DNA of 64,000 nt, taken from contig CM057225.1 of NCBI GenBank assembly GCA_029891385.1, positions 79,943,887 through 80,007,886 on the forward strand. The letters run 5' to 3'. Position 1 is the stretch's first letter. Every line of letters begins with the position of its first letter. The notes under the pieces were generated by a model, which made no database searches, had not been told where the DNA came from, and was given only the letters and a program-made list of their open reading frames with translations. The DNA comes from Erythroxylum novogranatense. Lineage: Eukaryota > Streptophyta > Magnoliopsida > Malpighiales > Erythroxylaceae. Shown here in pieces: positions 1-12,002 of this stretch. The position numbers and the translations under genes were made by a program.

Positions 1-797
1 AACGAATCTGCTTAGAGAGACTATTCGACCGGTCAATATTTGTACTTCTTTCAAGCATTGCGGCGAGGGCATTTGGATGATGGCTTCGATCTTCTCTGGA
101 TTAGCCTCAATTCCTCGTTGAGTAATCATGAACCCCAGGAATTTTCCTGATGCCACACCAAGACGCATTTTTCTGGGTTCAACTTCATCTGAAATCTGGT
201 AAGGGTCTGGAAGACTTCTTTTAGATCTTCCACGTGCTCGGCAGCCGTCTTACTTTTAACTACCATATCATCTACGTAAGCTTCGACAGACTGACCGATC
301 TGTTTTTTGAAGACTTCCATGACGAACCGCTGATAAGTGGCCCCCACATTCTTCAAGCCGAACGGCATAACTTGGTAACAATATGTGCCATGGTCGGTTA
401 TGAAGGCAGTCTTCTCTTCGTCTTCAAGGCTCATCTGAATTTGATAGTAGCCCAAGAAAGCATCCAAGAAGCTGAGAAGTTCATGTCCGGAGGTGGAGTC
501 TACTAACTGGTCGATCTTGGGCAGGGGGAAACTGTCCTTTGGACATGCCTTGTTCATGTCGATGAAATCGATGCACATTCTCCACTTCTCGTTCTTCTTC
601 CTTACCAACACCACGTTGGCGAGCCATTCGGGGTACTTGACTTCTCGGATGAACCCAGCTCCGATCAGTTTTTCTATTTCTTTCTCAATCAGCTCCTGTC
701 GCTCCTTGCAGTGCCATCGCTTCTTTTGCCTAACCGGCTTGTAATCTTGTTGAATACCAAGGGAATGAGAAGCGACCGATCGAGAAATTCCAGGCAT
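1..797 (-). pseudogene. gypsy reverse transcriptase fragment
   Basis: Reads 797 down to 126 as an open frame and continues to position 1 after a one-base frameshift near 165, where the next frame gives residues ending GKFLGFMITQRGIE. The RT palm is recognisable: FIREVKYPEWLANVV, MCIDFIDMNKACPKDSFPLP, a YQIQMSLEDEEKTAFIT block, MPFGLKNVGATYQR, and the catalytic AYVDDMVVKS box. The D of the fingers/palm motif is kept, but the frame is interrupted and RNase H and integrase lie outside the window. It was once part of a Pol polyprotein copying element RNA in cytoplasmic particles. Confidence 0.85.
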
Positions 798-981
798 ATC
801 GCTCGGTACTCAAGCGAAGACCGATCTGTTCTCCACCAAGCAGTCTGTGATTTCTTTAACCAGGTCCTTCTGAAGCTCGGAACCTAGATTCGTGAATTTG
901 GAGCCATCTGCTTCATCCAATACGACCCGCTGCGTTTCTTCAACGGGATTCAATCTTTATGTTTCTTCATCTGCTCTCACG

Positions 982-1680
982 TCAAGAGAGCTCGTCAATA
1001 CCACCGCCCCATCTAATGTTTTTGTCTCTGCCAAATAGCATTCTAGCGATTCTTTGTTGACCTCTAACAACACCAACTCCTCCGGGCGTTGGAAATTTCA
1101 ACGCTTGGTAATAGGTAGAGACGACCGCTCTGAGGGCGTTCTGGGTAGCTCGTCCGATTATTGCATTGTATGCCCCTTGGAACTTCACGACTAGGAATTC
1201 AACATCCCTCTCTATTTGACACGGCCTTTGCCCGAATTTTACTTTTAAGTAGACTCGAGCAAACGAGTAGGCTGAGGCTCCAGTTACTCCTTTGATAGGT
1301 CTATATATAGGCAGTAGCCGATCTTCGAGTACCTCCATCTGCTTGAAGGCATCATAATACAACAGGTCGACCAAGCTACCCGTATCAATCATTACCCGCT
1401 TCACCTCGTTGTCGTCCATGTTCAGATTTACGACAAGTGTGTCGTCATAAGGACAACTTACACCATCAAGGTCGGACCCGTCGAACGATATCATCCCGTC
1501 GTTCTCTCTCTTTCTTTTGATTGACGAGTCTTTGTCGACCTGTTTGGCATATCTCTTTCTTCCTTTAGCAGTGGATCCCCCCGCTGCTTTTCCACCAAAT
1601 ATCATATTAATGACCCTTACTGGTCGGTCATCTCGTTGCTCAACATCTCTGTCGGCTCGCGCTCTGGATCGACCTCTCAT
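982..1680 (-). pseudogene. gypsy aspartic protease region
   Basis: A 232-codon open stretch on the minus strand carries the retropepsin signature MIDTGSLVDLLYYDAF (active-site Asp in DTGS) followed by a FLVV...YNAIIGR segment typical of the protease flap and the hydrophobic-GR motif of plant gypsy proteases. It lies between the gag part (1750-2667) and the RT (1-797), the expected Pol order. The segment between it and RT (798-981) contains stops. In the live element it would have cut Gag-Pol. Confidence 0.8.
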
Positions 1681-1749
1681 TTCGCGTCGATCATTTGTGT
1701 CGGCGCTCTGCCTCTCTCCACTGCTTCTATCATTTCGCCTTCCATACTG

Positions 1750-2667
1750 TCATCTGTTGTCATGCCGACCGGGCTTATGCTCGTTATCTAGGTCGGTATT
1801 TTGCTCGTACTTCATAAATCGGTTCAACCTTCCCCTTTGGATGAGGGATTCGATCTCTCTTTTCAACTGCCGGCAATGTTCCGTGTCATGACCGATATCT
1901 TTGTGAAAATGACAATATAAATCGGGGTTTCTATCCTTGGAGGGAGTCTTCATCTTTTTTTCGGGTTCTCGGATAGTTTCCCTGTCCGCTCCCATGGCCG
2001 CGAGTACTTCTGCATATCGTCTGTTGAGCGGGGTGAACTCCTGTCGATATCCTTGTCGATCGGTTGGCCTTCTCCAGCTCGACTGGCCTTTTTGTCGCTT
2101 GTGCGGACCATTCGCTCTGTCATTTGGCGAGCGATCATCCGTTCGATGCCTCGTATTTTTCAGCACTTCTTCAAGCTGAATGTACCTATCCGCCCTGTTT
2201 CTTATTTTCTGAACGGATCGGGGCTGATCGAGGGCTAATGATTTTTTGAACTCTTCATCCCTCGTGTTGTTCATAAGCGCTGCTAACATTGACGAGCAAG
2301 TGAGGTCGGGGACTTCGACCGCTTCATTATTGAACCGAGTGATGAATTCCCGTAGGCTCGCTCCTCCTCAGGTCAATCGCATCACTTCCAAGGCCATCTT
2401 CTACAGCCGCTTACTTGTGGCGAACTGGTTCAGGAATAATAACCTGAAATCTTCAAAACACGTGATACAACTCGGGGGCAAGCTATTAAACCATCGTCGA
2501 GCTCCCTCTTGAAAAGCTGTACAGAAAGCCTTGCACTGAATGGCGTCCGGAACGCAATGCAGATTCATCATCGACTGGAAGTACTGTAGGTAATCCAGGG
2601 GGTTGGTCTTTCCAGTATACTTTTCGGGCGTCGGTATTTTAGTGCCGGGCGTCAGGAGACTATCCAA
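1750..2667 (-). pseudogene. gypsy gag (capsid plus tail), interrupted
   Basis: Two open stretches on the minus strand, 2667-2401 and 2289-1750, are separated by stop codons. The first holds the Retrotrans_gag fold signature (PEKYTGKTNPLDYLQYFQSM, then CKAFCTAFQEGARRWFNSLP). The second is Arg/Lys-rich with a Tat-type Gag tail: YCHFHKDIGHDTEHCRQLK and a following IQRGRLNRF. The gap still reads like Gag (REFITRFNNEA) once stops are ignored. Capsid protein of the Tat/Retand element, no longer translatable as one chain. Confidence 0.8.
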
Positions 2668-3201
2668 GATTGCCGGAGTAAAGGAGAGTCAGATTGAAAT
2701 GTCAGGCGATCTGGTGAAGCTTCATTCGCGCATTAATCCGATCGTCCACGATTTTTTCTAGGGCTTCGGTAGGGTGGCGATCGGTCGTCATGTTGATCTG
2801 TCGTGCGATTCGCCGTGCGATACAATTTCTTGTTGTCTTACCGAGATTGTAAAATCTGGCGAATCAATAGATCAGTCGCTTCCTCAATCTGCTTTCGGGT
2901 AAGGGAGGCGTGTACTGGCGGAAGAGGATCTGCATCTGATTGATGTTGGAGATTCGGGCGCATATTGAGTGCAGCGTTATCCTCCAAAGCTACACTCTGT
3001 TCTTCTTGTTCCAAGTCTTGAGGCTGTGGTTGATCATTCAGGTCTGAAGATTCTGTGCGGGAAAGATGATGTACAGGTGGCAGGGTTGCAGGTAGCTATA
3101 AACCTATCCTTTAGAACGCCAGAGTCATGACGGTAGGCTACATCGAGGTTAGCTTCTGCCGCTTTGATTGATCAGATGTTTCGGACGTGATGCTCGATAT
3201 C

Positions 3202-3219
3202 GGCCCCACGGTGGCGCCA
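3202..3219 (-). other. primer-binding site of the Tat/Retand element
   Basis: On the minus strand this reads TGGCGCCACCGTGGGGCC. Tat/Retand elements commonly have a TGGCGCC-type site here, complementary to a tRNA 3' end. It sits two bases inside the LTR border (LTR starts at 3222 in plus coordinates) and upstream of gag, which fixes the element's orientation. Confidence 0.7.
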
Positions 3220-3221
3220 AT

Positions 3222-3611
3222 TGGTTCTCGGATTCGCTAAATTGAACGTTGCATTGTTTGGGTCCATGGAGTTGGTGGTTCTTCGCAAGAGTCGACTTGA
3301 AGTTTCTGCAAAACAAAGAAGGCGCGTCGGGTTGTTTCCGATAAGCCCTCCGACGCCAAGTCGATCTTTTGGTGAAGGTGAGATCGTAAGCGAGAGAAAA
3401 CTAAGATTATGGTCGTGCGTCCTTCGTTATGGCGAAATTATACCTTATATATGAAGCGATAAATGCGCTTTAGGTCTTTACGCTGCATTTTACTCTTTAC
3501 ATGCGGATGCCAGGAGATCATGGATTGGATCCAGGCTTGGTATAGTACAGATCGATATTTGAAGAACGGATCGTTATGATCGTGCGGCCAAAGACGAATC
3601 AATTCAATTCA
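3222..3611 (-). repeat. LTR of the Tat/Retand element (outer border uncertain)
   Basis: The inner border is set by the primer-binding site. On the minus strand a TATA-like stretch (TATATAAGG, about 3442-3452) lies where an LTR promoter would be. A TG dinucleotide at 3611 (minus reading TGAATTGAATTG) is a possible outer end, giving about 390 bp, but I cannot check it against the second LTR. Confidence 0.5.
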
Positions 3612-4340
3612 CTTACTATATATTCTAAGTGCATACTACTTTTTAATTATGTCTTAATTATTATAATAATTAATATGTTGGAAGTATACTTCCCTTTCTA
3701 TATCGTAGAAGACTCTTAATGATGAAGTTATAGGATACGTAATCATGCAGTGAAACATAATTTAGAAGAACAAGTTGGGAAATTTTTTAGTAAATTAATT
3801 AGGCTTGCTCTCTCAATATTCAAGATTCGTCTTCTTCATTTATCGATCTTTTCGCCTATGTTAATTTATATTGAAACCTTGTATATTTTATGATATAAAA
3901 ACTTTAATTTCTCAGGTGCATTAAAGGGGAAACCATTGTTGATGCTAGAAAAGAAAAGAATCTACCGTAACCAAAGTAAAATAGTCTCTCTTTTTAAAAG
4001 ACGCAAACTCTTTTTCTTTTCATGTATAGCTTCTGATTAATGCTCGTGTTAATCAGAAGGTTTCTAGTTGCTTGTTTTTGGATTTCGTCTTAGGTTGAAT
4101 CAAGGCTTTCGTTACCGTAATAGGGTGGATGCTTTTTTACACAAAAAAAAAATCAAAATTTTGTTGAATTATCATATTTTAATCAGATTAATTACAAATA
4201 ATGTGAATGTCGTATTTGTTGTATCACTGGTTTGTTACGAGCCAAACATTTGTCTTTTCTGGACTTCTCTTCCACTGGTTCACAGCATCAGGACATGACT
4301 GTGGCTTAAAGATCTTCTTTATTGTCATGACTCTGATATG
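3612..4340. other. AT-rich intergenic DNA
   Basis: No gene, RNA or clear repeat recognised. There are only short chance open frames with plant-intergenic composition. Confidence 0.5.
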
Positions 4341-4344
4341 GTGT

Positions 4345-4660
4345 TTGGTTTTACTATTATAGCACTGCAGCTTGCATATGTTTACTAACATATTTGGACA
4401 CTATCAAATATATCCTTTAGTTGTATTTTATATTTTATTTATTTATATATTTATTGTAATTTTATTTACATAATTATTTAACGTGTCAGTTTCACTTAGT
4501 TACTCTTTAACCTACATCATTCTTTATGTCACATCTGCATGTAGATCTACCGGAAACAACCTCTTTATTATATAAGGTTAAGGTTGCGTACTATCAGACA
4601 TCACCAGACCTTACTTTATTGGGAAACTTCAAACTGGATGTGATGATGATGAAATACTTG
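4345..4660 (+). repeat. short interspersed repeat, copy 1 (non-LTR 3'-end type)
   Basis: Shares a core with 19430-19680 (plus) and 17655-17930 (minus): TTTATTGTAATTTTA, ACATAATTATTTAA, GTCACATCTGCATGTAGATC, a CGGAAACAACCTCT block, a GGTTAAGGTTGCGTA block and a GATGATGATG tail. This sequence type ends plant SINEs and RTE-like LINEs, which carry short tri-nucleotide tails. The 5' limit is vague: similarity with the third copy fades near 4345-4390. No target duplication found. Confidence 0.6.
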
Positions 4661-6155
4661 ACAGATCAGTTCTTCCTATTTAAAAATTTACTTCAAATTT
4701 GTTAAAATATTTTGAAAATTTTTAATATCTTATACAATTAAAATTTTAAAAATATATAAATCAAAGTTAAAATCAACGTATCCAGTACACATGACTGCCG
4801 TTTTATAAATATTTGAAAAGAGCTACAATATACGCAACGTTTTTTTTTATATTTTTGCGAACTTACTTAATTGTTACCAAGAATCACCAAAAAAAAATTC
4901 AAATATCTCTTATAAATTTGACTGATTTTCAAATTTAACTTAATCTGCTTCGTAACTTATTGTTCTAATGGTTTTGATGTTATCTGCATATGTTATATCT
5001 TCTTCTTCTTTTTTTGGTAAAGTTGAATACTTAATCACCCAACTTAAATATAATGCTCGAAACAAATGCTAATGAATGCGTAGTATTAGGTTCATGTTTC
5101 GTGTTCGAACTCACATGTCTTCGGCGTCTGTCTTCTCGTCTGCCTTCTACATCACATTCACGTGCATATATAAAAGGATTCGTACAAAATAAGAGTAGAG
5201 AAAAGAGACTTGGGACACATTACATACACTACACTCTTCTCTCTTAATTTACTTCTCTTCATTTTTTCTATGTATCACAAAAATGGTACTTGGATTACTT
5301 ATTTATAGACAAGCACCACCAACCTAAAAGATTCTAAACTTGTCACTTGTTAATTTGCATAAATTGCAAGAAAATTCTAAATTTATAAGTTGTCCATTTG
5401 CAAAATTTTTCTAAATTTTTCTTTTTTTTTAATTTTACAATTCTAGAGTTTTTTTAAATCTAAAATTTTCTACAAAATCTCTAAGAAATTAGTTGGAGAT
5501 TCTTAACACTGATCCCCTCAGAATGGTCCAAGATTTCGTACTGAATATTAAAATGAACAACCACATCAAGGGGTCCCACTTTATCAACTTGTCTCACCAA
5601 AATATCACAAATGTCACTTTCTGGTAAATACTATTTTTAAGTTGGTTGAAGAAGTGTAATCTTATGTGCCATTCCAGAATAACTTAACCTTTGAATTTGT
5701 GATAAAATTGAGTAACTCAGAACATGAAGAGACAATAAATAAATATAACAGTAAAATAAAAGTATGAATGAGTTAGACATGATGTTTATCTTGTGGACCT
5801 TGAAATCTCTTGATAATTTGATAAGAAACTGAATATATATCTTGAACAAAACGCCCATGTGTAAACTGTCAACATAAAATCAGCACCTACCTATCATTAA
5901 TACAGAGTCCAGATCTGATCAACAGTGCTCCTGAAGTGGTGTTAGAAACTGAGAGTAGAGCCGTATGGATTGCACCAAGAACATTAACTTGGCCAACAGT
6001 TTGGAGCATTTAATATAAGGATGGGATTGCTATCGCGCGAAGTATACAAAATCTCCAGCTTTCTCATTCTTGATCTTTTTTGTCCTCTGATAACAGCCCA
6101 TGTTCCAGATCATGGCTCTCAATTACACGTATTAACTGAAAAAAAGGTTACATCA
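4661..6155. other. intergenic DNA and upstream flank of the alpha-dioxygenase gene
   Basis: AT-rich with poly-A/T runs and no supported gene. A TTGAC core (W-box type) occurs on the minus strand near 5868-5873, but such cores are frequent by chance. Nothing else recognised. Confidence 0.5.
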
Positions 6156-6160
6156 TTCCC

Positions 6161-6168
6161 TATAAAAA
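6161..6168 (+). promoter_or_regulatory. TATA box of the alpha-dioxygenase gene
   Basis: TATAAAAA, 58 bp before the chosen ATG at 6226. A start site about 30 bp downstream would leave a 5' leader of roughly 30 nt. The start codon lies in AAGAATGGC, a good plant context. Confidence 0.6.
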
Positions 6169-6225
6169 GCAGGAAAAGGCTGCTTAGGATTTCTCATTAC
6201 TAAACAGCATCAATAAGAAAAAAGA

Positions 6226-9200
6226 ATGGCATTTTCAGCTCTGTTTTCCCTCTCATTCGTCCATCCTCAATTAGGACATTTAGTTGCCAAAATGTCTCTC
6301 CTTGACACATTACTTTTCTATGTAAGACCCTGTCTCTCTTTCACGCACACTTGTGTTCCCATTTTTGATCATCTTTGTCTCTTCAATATAATCCTGATGT
6401 GTTTTGGTACCATATGTGTGCAGGTTGTACATTTCCTGGACAAGCTGGGGTTATGGCACAGATTGCCAGTGCTTGGTGGACTTGCTTATCTGGGTATTCG
6501 AAGACACTTGCACCAGCGCTATAATCTAGTGCATGTTGGAGAAACCAACGGCAAGAAGTACGACACTGAAGAATTCAGTTATCGAACAGCTGATGGCAAA
6601 TGCAACCACCCCATTGACGATGCTGTTGGGAGTTATGGCACATTCTTTGGACGCAACATGCCTCCTGCAACTTCAACATATAAGGTGTGTATTAGCTTGT
6701 TATTTAGTTTCCCTCTCTTTCACTTTTTCTGTCGGCATCAAAGTGGTGAATCTGTCAACTTGGATCTGTAACTCAGACATGCTCATCAAAGAGAGAGCGC
6801 ATTAAATTTGTTGGAGTCAACTAATTTTGATACGTTTCTAGCTGCCAAATGAAGTTGGTCTATGCAGTTACTAGAATGTGGCAAATGCCAAAAGTATCTA
6901 ATTGATGGTTGTTTTCTGTGGACTCGACGTACAATTATTCTTTTTACTAGTTTCATAGAAACCAAGAAGCCAAATCTGCTCTCTAGACGGAAGATAGCTC
7001 ATCTTTTATGAGTAAAGCCATTGGAAGAGTTTTCTACGCAAAATTCACATATGTCATGCCCAAGTTATGTTACACAAATATACATTCATTCCTTTCCCTT
7101 CAAACATGTGAATCTTTGCGTTTTGATTTGGTGATCCAAATGTTGCCATGCACCAAAAGACAGTCATTATAAGAGGCTTAGAGCTAGGAATTCGTTCTTT
7201 TATCAGAATACTTTTATACAGTTAAATATAGCTAATTAGGAAGTATTTGTCAGGCCATGTTCCTGCAAAAGTATCTCAGTTTGACCAATATATTAAAAGA
7301 ACATAAGCACCTTCAAAACTGAAAAATTATGGCCCATTTAGGAACGAATGGCCCAAGGTCTATTCTTTTGTTAGTTGAATTTGATCCAATAAATTTTCAA
7401 TAAACGAAAAGAAAAAAAAAAGAATAAGAAAGGTAATTATATCTCTAGTAAATTATATGGGATGATGATGACTGAACTGCAGTTAACGGAGCCTCACCCA
7501 ACATTGGTAGCCGATAAACTTTTGAGAAGGAAGAAATTCATAGACAATGGAAAGCAATTCAACATGATAGCTTGCTCTTGGATTCAATTCATGATCCATG
7601 ACTGGATTGACCATATGGAGGATACCCAACAGGTACTTTTCCAAAACTTGCCTCATATTTTAAACCATCAATTATCATGACTTAAGGTGTGTAGAAAATA
7701 GCACATCTTCTCTTGGGGGCAATCATAATATTAGTATCTTCAACTTGCTACTGGTTTAATGACTAAACTCAACCTCAGCAGTCCCTTTGGTCTGTTGCTT
7801 TTGAGTCTACAAGCACTTCCTTTTTGTTTCTATGACATGTTCGTTTGTAACGAGGTTCACTAAAGTTAATATCCATATCCATGTACATAGTAGTGAAACT
7901 GATGCTTGCAATCATTTTGTGAAAGGTGGAAATTAAAGCTCCTGAAGAATTGGGAGAAGGGTGTCCACTAAAGTCGTTCAGGTTTTTTAAGTCAAAGAAA
8001 GTTTCTACAGGTTCACCTCATCTAAAGACAGGATTTCTGAATACCAGGACTCCTTGGTTGTAAGTACTGTATACACTACTACAATTTCTTTAACAAGTTC
8101 TTCTGTGGCTTGGGTCTAAAAGTTGTATTTTCTCTCAATTGCTATCTTAAATGGCCTCGAATTCAAAATTTTAAACAATTTGGGGAATTGAGTTTGGTAA
8201 GGCCTTGAATAAACTGTCGAAATTTACTTTCAATCACAAAACAATCTTCTCACATAGGTCCTTTTTCTTTAAAAGAAAAAAGAAAAATGGAACATACAAC
8301 CTTATACTCCTTGTCCCATTCGCAAGAATGATCAGGAACAGTTATCAAATATGACTCTGTTTGCTGTACATATTTGGAACTTGAATTCTCTCAATATAAA
8401 CAGGGATGGTAGTGTCATTTATGGAAATAACGAGGACGGCATGACAAGGGTGAGGACTTTCAAAGATGGGAAGCTGAAGATTGCGGAGGACGGTCTGCTC
8501 GAGCATGACGAGAAAGGGATTCCTATCTCTGGCGATGTTAGGAATTGTTGGGCAGGTTTTTCCCTATTGCAGGCCTTATTTGTCAAAGAACACAATGCTG
8601 TCTGTGATATGCTCAAAGTAAGTGTGGACTGTACTCTTTTTGTCATGTTTAAAGTTATAAAACTGCAGAATTTTGAAAACAAATCTGTGCTCTTTAGTTT
8701 AACTTGTTACTAGTGCCTCTGAAATGGGGTCTAACAGAAGCAGAAATCCTTTGACATATGACTATTTTGCGGACTTTCATTTTTCTTGTAGGAATATTAC
8801 CCTGATCTTGATGACGAGAAGCTCTACCGACATGCAAGATTGGTAACTTCTGCTGTCATTGCTAAAATTCACACCATTGACTGGACTGTGGAACTCCTGA
8901 AGACTGATACTCTCCTTGCAGGGATGAGGATCAACTGGTAAGACTAAGTAATCAGGAAACACTGAAACTTGCTGACAACATCACATTGCATGAATTTGAA
9001 AGCTTGGTTGTTCCAACAGAAAAGGCCAATGGAGCTAAATAAGGAAAAAGGATATGATGTCGATTACACAAAATTGCAATGATTGTCAATTCGGTGAATT
9101 GTTTTTGCAGGTACGGATTTCTTGGGAAGAAATTTAAGGATTTATTTGGACACTTCGCTGGACCAATACTTAGTGGATTGGTTGGTCTCAGGAAGCCAAG

Positions 9201-10384
9201 AGATCATGGAGTTCCATACTCATTGACTGAAGAGTTCGTAAGCGTCTATAGAATGCACTCACTTCTACCCGATAATCTCATCCTAAGGGACATCAATTCC
9301 ACGACTTCAGAATACGAGTGCCCTCCAGTAGTACAAGAGTACTGTGACCCTTTCCATCACTTAACATGCTTATATAGGCCAAACAATGGAACCTCATCCT
9401 GCTTCATTCTAATAGCATAATGTTAATACCTATTTGCTTTACCTTATTTCCCAAGCATTACTCTTGCAATACTTGAAATGGATTTCTTTAGGATGCTAAT
9501 GGGAAACTATCTGGTTTTCTAGGGTGCCTATGAAAGAAATGGCAGGAAAAGATGGTGAAAGAAGACTGTCAACGATTGGAATGGAGCAGATGCTTGTATC
9601 AATGGGCCATCAAGCATGTGGAGCTCTGACATTATGGAACTATCCATCATGGATGAGAAACCTTGTGGCACACGATGTAAACGGAGAAGATAGATCTGAT
9701 CCCGTTGATATGGCCTCCATGGAAAGTAATGCACTTAGCCCTCAACCCATAATGTTACACTTCGTGTGTTTTCAATTATAAGCATTTCATTTATCTTTTA
9801 GATACAAATTTAAGCATTGTTTTTATCAGTTTACAGAGATAGGGAGAGAGGAGTCGCTCGATACAATGAGTTCCGGAGAAATTTACTGATGATTCCTATT
9901 AACAGTTGGGAAGATCTGACAGACGATGAAGAGGTTATACAAGCCCTTTATGCAGTGTATGGAAATGATGTTGAGAAATTGGATTTGCTAGTAGGTCTAC
10001 ATGCAGAAAAGAAAATCAAAGGTTTTGCCATAAGTGAGACTGCTTTCTTCATCTTTTTGCTTATTGCTTCAAGGTAACCGATGCTAGACTCGCTACAGAA
10101 GAACGAATATTTCACTATTGTTTGTTAACTATGCTAAGCAAAAGGATTAAATCTTCAGGAGGCTAGAAGCTGATCGTTTCTTCACTACCAACTTCAACTC
10201 CAAATCATACACAGAAAAAGGCCTGGAGTGGGTTAACAAGACTGAGACCCTGAAAGATGTGATAGATCGCCATTTCCATGGTTTGACAAAGAAATGGATG
10301 AGATGTTCAAGTGCATTCTCAGTTTGGGATTCAGAGCCTAATCAAACAAACTATATTCCACTGTATCTGAGACTAGCCCCATGA
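6226..10384 (+). CDS. DOX2: alpha-dioxygenase 2-like (fatty-acid alpha-dioxygenase), ten exons
   Basis: Heme enzyme that adds O2 at the alpha carbon of fatty acids to give 2-hydroperoxides (oxylipin pathway). Exons: 6226-6321, 6424-6684, 7483-7632, 7926-8059, 8404-8617, 8792-8937, 9111-9338, 9523-9725, 9830-10073, 10159-10384. All junctions are GT-AG and stay in phase, giving 633 residues, close to the family length of about 630-640. Distal-heme motif FMIHDWIDH puts His at 158. VYRMHSLLPD puts the radical Tyr at 380 and proximal His at 383, matching the numbering known for rice alpha-DOX. Other landmarks are HLHQRYNLVHVG, VKEHNAVCDML and KKIKGFAISETAFFIF. The wording (KLGLWHR, YRTADGKCNHP) is nearer the DOX2 than the DOX1 branch. 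Two spots depart from the family text: TPWL where TPWW is usual, and EDTQQ for EDTHQ. The gene looks intact. The first-exon start is the first ATG after the TATA box. Confidence 0.95.
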
Positions 10385-10512
10385 ATTTCTTCGTTTGACC
10401 AATACAAGAGTCTTGATGGAGCTAGTTGATCAGACAATTTTTATGTAAAGAATTGACTTTTGATATATAGTTATATGAACCTTTCGCCTGTAACATACAA
10501 TGACATGCACAT

Positions 10513-10709
10513 ATGATAGAACAATGGAATTGCGCAAGTTTGTGATTCTTAGACAGCAGGGAACGCAATTTTGTTTGTTTTACAACGAGCTTGTCAAGAG
10601 TAGTAGAGCATCCAGTTGAAGTCTGAATTTAGCTCGAAGTAAAACAAACAAAATTGCGTTCCCTGCTGTATAAGAATCACAAACTTGCGCAATTCCATTG
10701 TTCTATCAT
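10513..10709. repeat. 71-bp near-perfect inverted repeat (hairpin) behind the alpha-dioxygenase gene
   Basis: Left arm 10513-10583, right arm 10639-10709, 55-bp loop. The reverse complement of the right arm matches the left arm at 70 of 71 positions by my reading; the exception is the G at 10552 opposite A/T. It begins 128 bp after the alpha-dioxygenase stop, so it could lie in the 3' UTR or just past it. No ORF, no transposase and no flanking duplication were seen. It could be a MITE, a young inverted duplication or a hairpin-RNA locus. Confidence 0.85.
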
Positions 10710-10710
10710 T

Positions 10711-11640
10711 GCTTTTCTTGGTGGACATGCGCGTGATAGTTACAAAGAGAAGGCTTCATACCAACACGCTTCATTTTCTAAATAAATACGTTTTTCAGAG
10801 AGTGAGATTCTCTCTCTAGTCATAAGACCTTTGATGGGCGCTTCTCTCTCTAACCTTTCATGTTTTTCAAGATATTTTCCTTTTTTAACTGTTATAAAAG
10901 AGGGATTTTTTTTTTTCATTTGGGAAAGGAGCCAGACGCTCGTTTTTGCATCTTCATCAGCTGATTGTTGCCAGTTCCACTTGTTTCTCCTATTTAGATG
11001 TTGCTCTCTGCCATAGTCAACGTCTTCGTCCCAAAACTTCTTGATAATACTCCTCACATGGAGACCTCCTCTCAAATACCTACTCTGTCAGCTTTTTTCC
11101 CATCTTCTTCCACTCAAGCTCTTGACCCACTTGCTCCAGAGATTGTCATACATTATCATCTCCTCAGCTAAACTTTATTAGAAAAACGTGGAGCCAAGTG
11201 GTAAGAGATCTCCACCACTGAAAAATTCTAATATTCCTCCGTCATCAGAATCTTTGAATGACAGTTCTAGAGAAGATGCTAAGAAACGGTTTAACACCTT
11301 AGTCGGTTTTATTGCTGAGAGAAGCCTAGCTTTTCCATAGCTCTGAGGTGGTCCTTCAACAAATGGGGGAACCAAGGTCTTCAAGATGTACTTACTAACG
11401 AAGAATACTTCTTCATATTCAAAATTTAGGGGAGCATGATGCACAGAAGATCATTAAAACGAGTCTTTGGCATATTTAAAGTAAATCATTGTTTCTAGAG
11501 AGTTGACTTGGATGAAGATCAAGATGAAGCATACACCATTTTGGGTGGAATTTCATAATTTCCGTTAAAATACTGTCCTACTCCAAGCTTAAGTTATCTA
11601 GTAACTTTTATCTTTACGTGAAAATGAAAAGAGTAAGAAA
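10711..11640. other. intergenic DNA with two unrecognised open frames
   Basis: Open frames on the minus strand at 11075-10740 (111 codons, rich in Lys/Arg/Glu) and 11444-11178 (88 codons) match no family I know. Composition and the absence of splice context suggest old transposon or chance frames rather than genes. Confidence 0.4.
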
Positions 11641-11644
11641 GAAA

Positions 11645-11830
11645 AATAGGAAGTGGGTGAGTTGGTAAATGACTCTTTTGGTTTAAGTGAGATCGCAGAT
11701 TTGAATTGTCCTTCTATATGTAGCCGTTTAAAATTTGGAATATAATTTTTTGCTACAAGGAATTAATTATAGAAGATGCATTTTAGTAATCTACACCTAA
11801 ACTAATCTTTGCATGGACCTATTCTGTTCG
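11645..11830 (+). repeat. possible decayed tRNA-derived SINE
   Basis: GTGAGTTGGTAAATGACTC (about 11656-11674) resembles a pol III A box, and AGATTTGAATTGTCC (about 11697-11711) resembles a degenerate B box, spaced about 40 bp apart as in tRNA-derived SINE heads. No clear tail or target duplication is visible. Confidence 0.35.
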
Positions 11831-12002
11831 AGCGAGGATTAGTCTAGGTGTGGACAGCTTAAAGGTACATTATCATAATTGGAACTCTTCTAAGATACCT
11901 CGTAAACAACTAAAATAAAAGAGTAAGATTTGTTAGGATTTGTGTTGAAATCTACATTAAATTGTAACTCCACAAAATCATAAGAATCAAAAGACTTGCA
12001 GA

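Larger units (their letters stand above)
1..3611 (-). mobile_element. Ty3/gypsy retrotransposon, Tat/Retand-like, partial and decayed
   Basis: On the minus strand the order from right to left is LTR, primer-binding site, gag, protease, reverse transcriptase, with the rest beyond the left edge. The RT and Gag sequences resemble the non-chromoviral Tat/Retand branch, for example the Gag tail with a CHFH-GH-HC pattern and the RT pre-motif ending in ACPKDSFPLPKID. Coding frames are broken by stops and at least one frameshift, so the copy is dead. The outer LTR border and any target duplication cannot be confirmed because only one end is in the window. Confidence 0.85.

Noticed and set aside
5080..5140. 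GTGTTCGAACTCAC, B-box-like
   Set aside because: No convincing A box or acceptor-stem pairing; single motif only.
10740..11444. Two minus-strand open frames as possible genes
   Set aside because: No recognisable domain, intron signals or promoter; kept only as a note in the intergenic entry.
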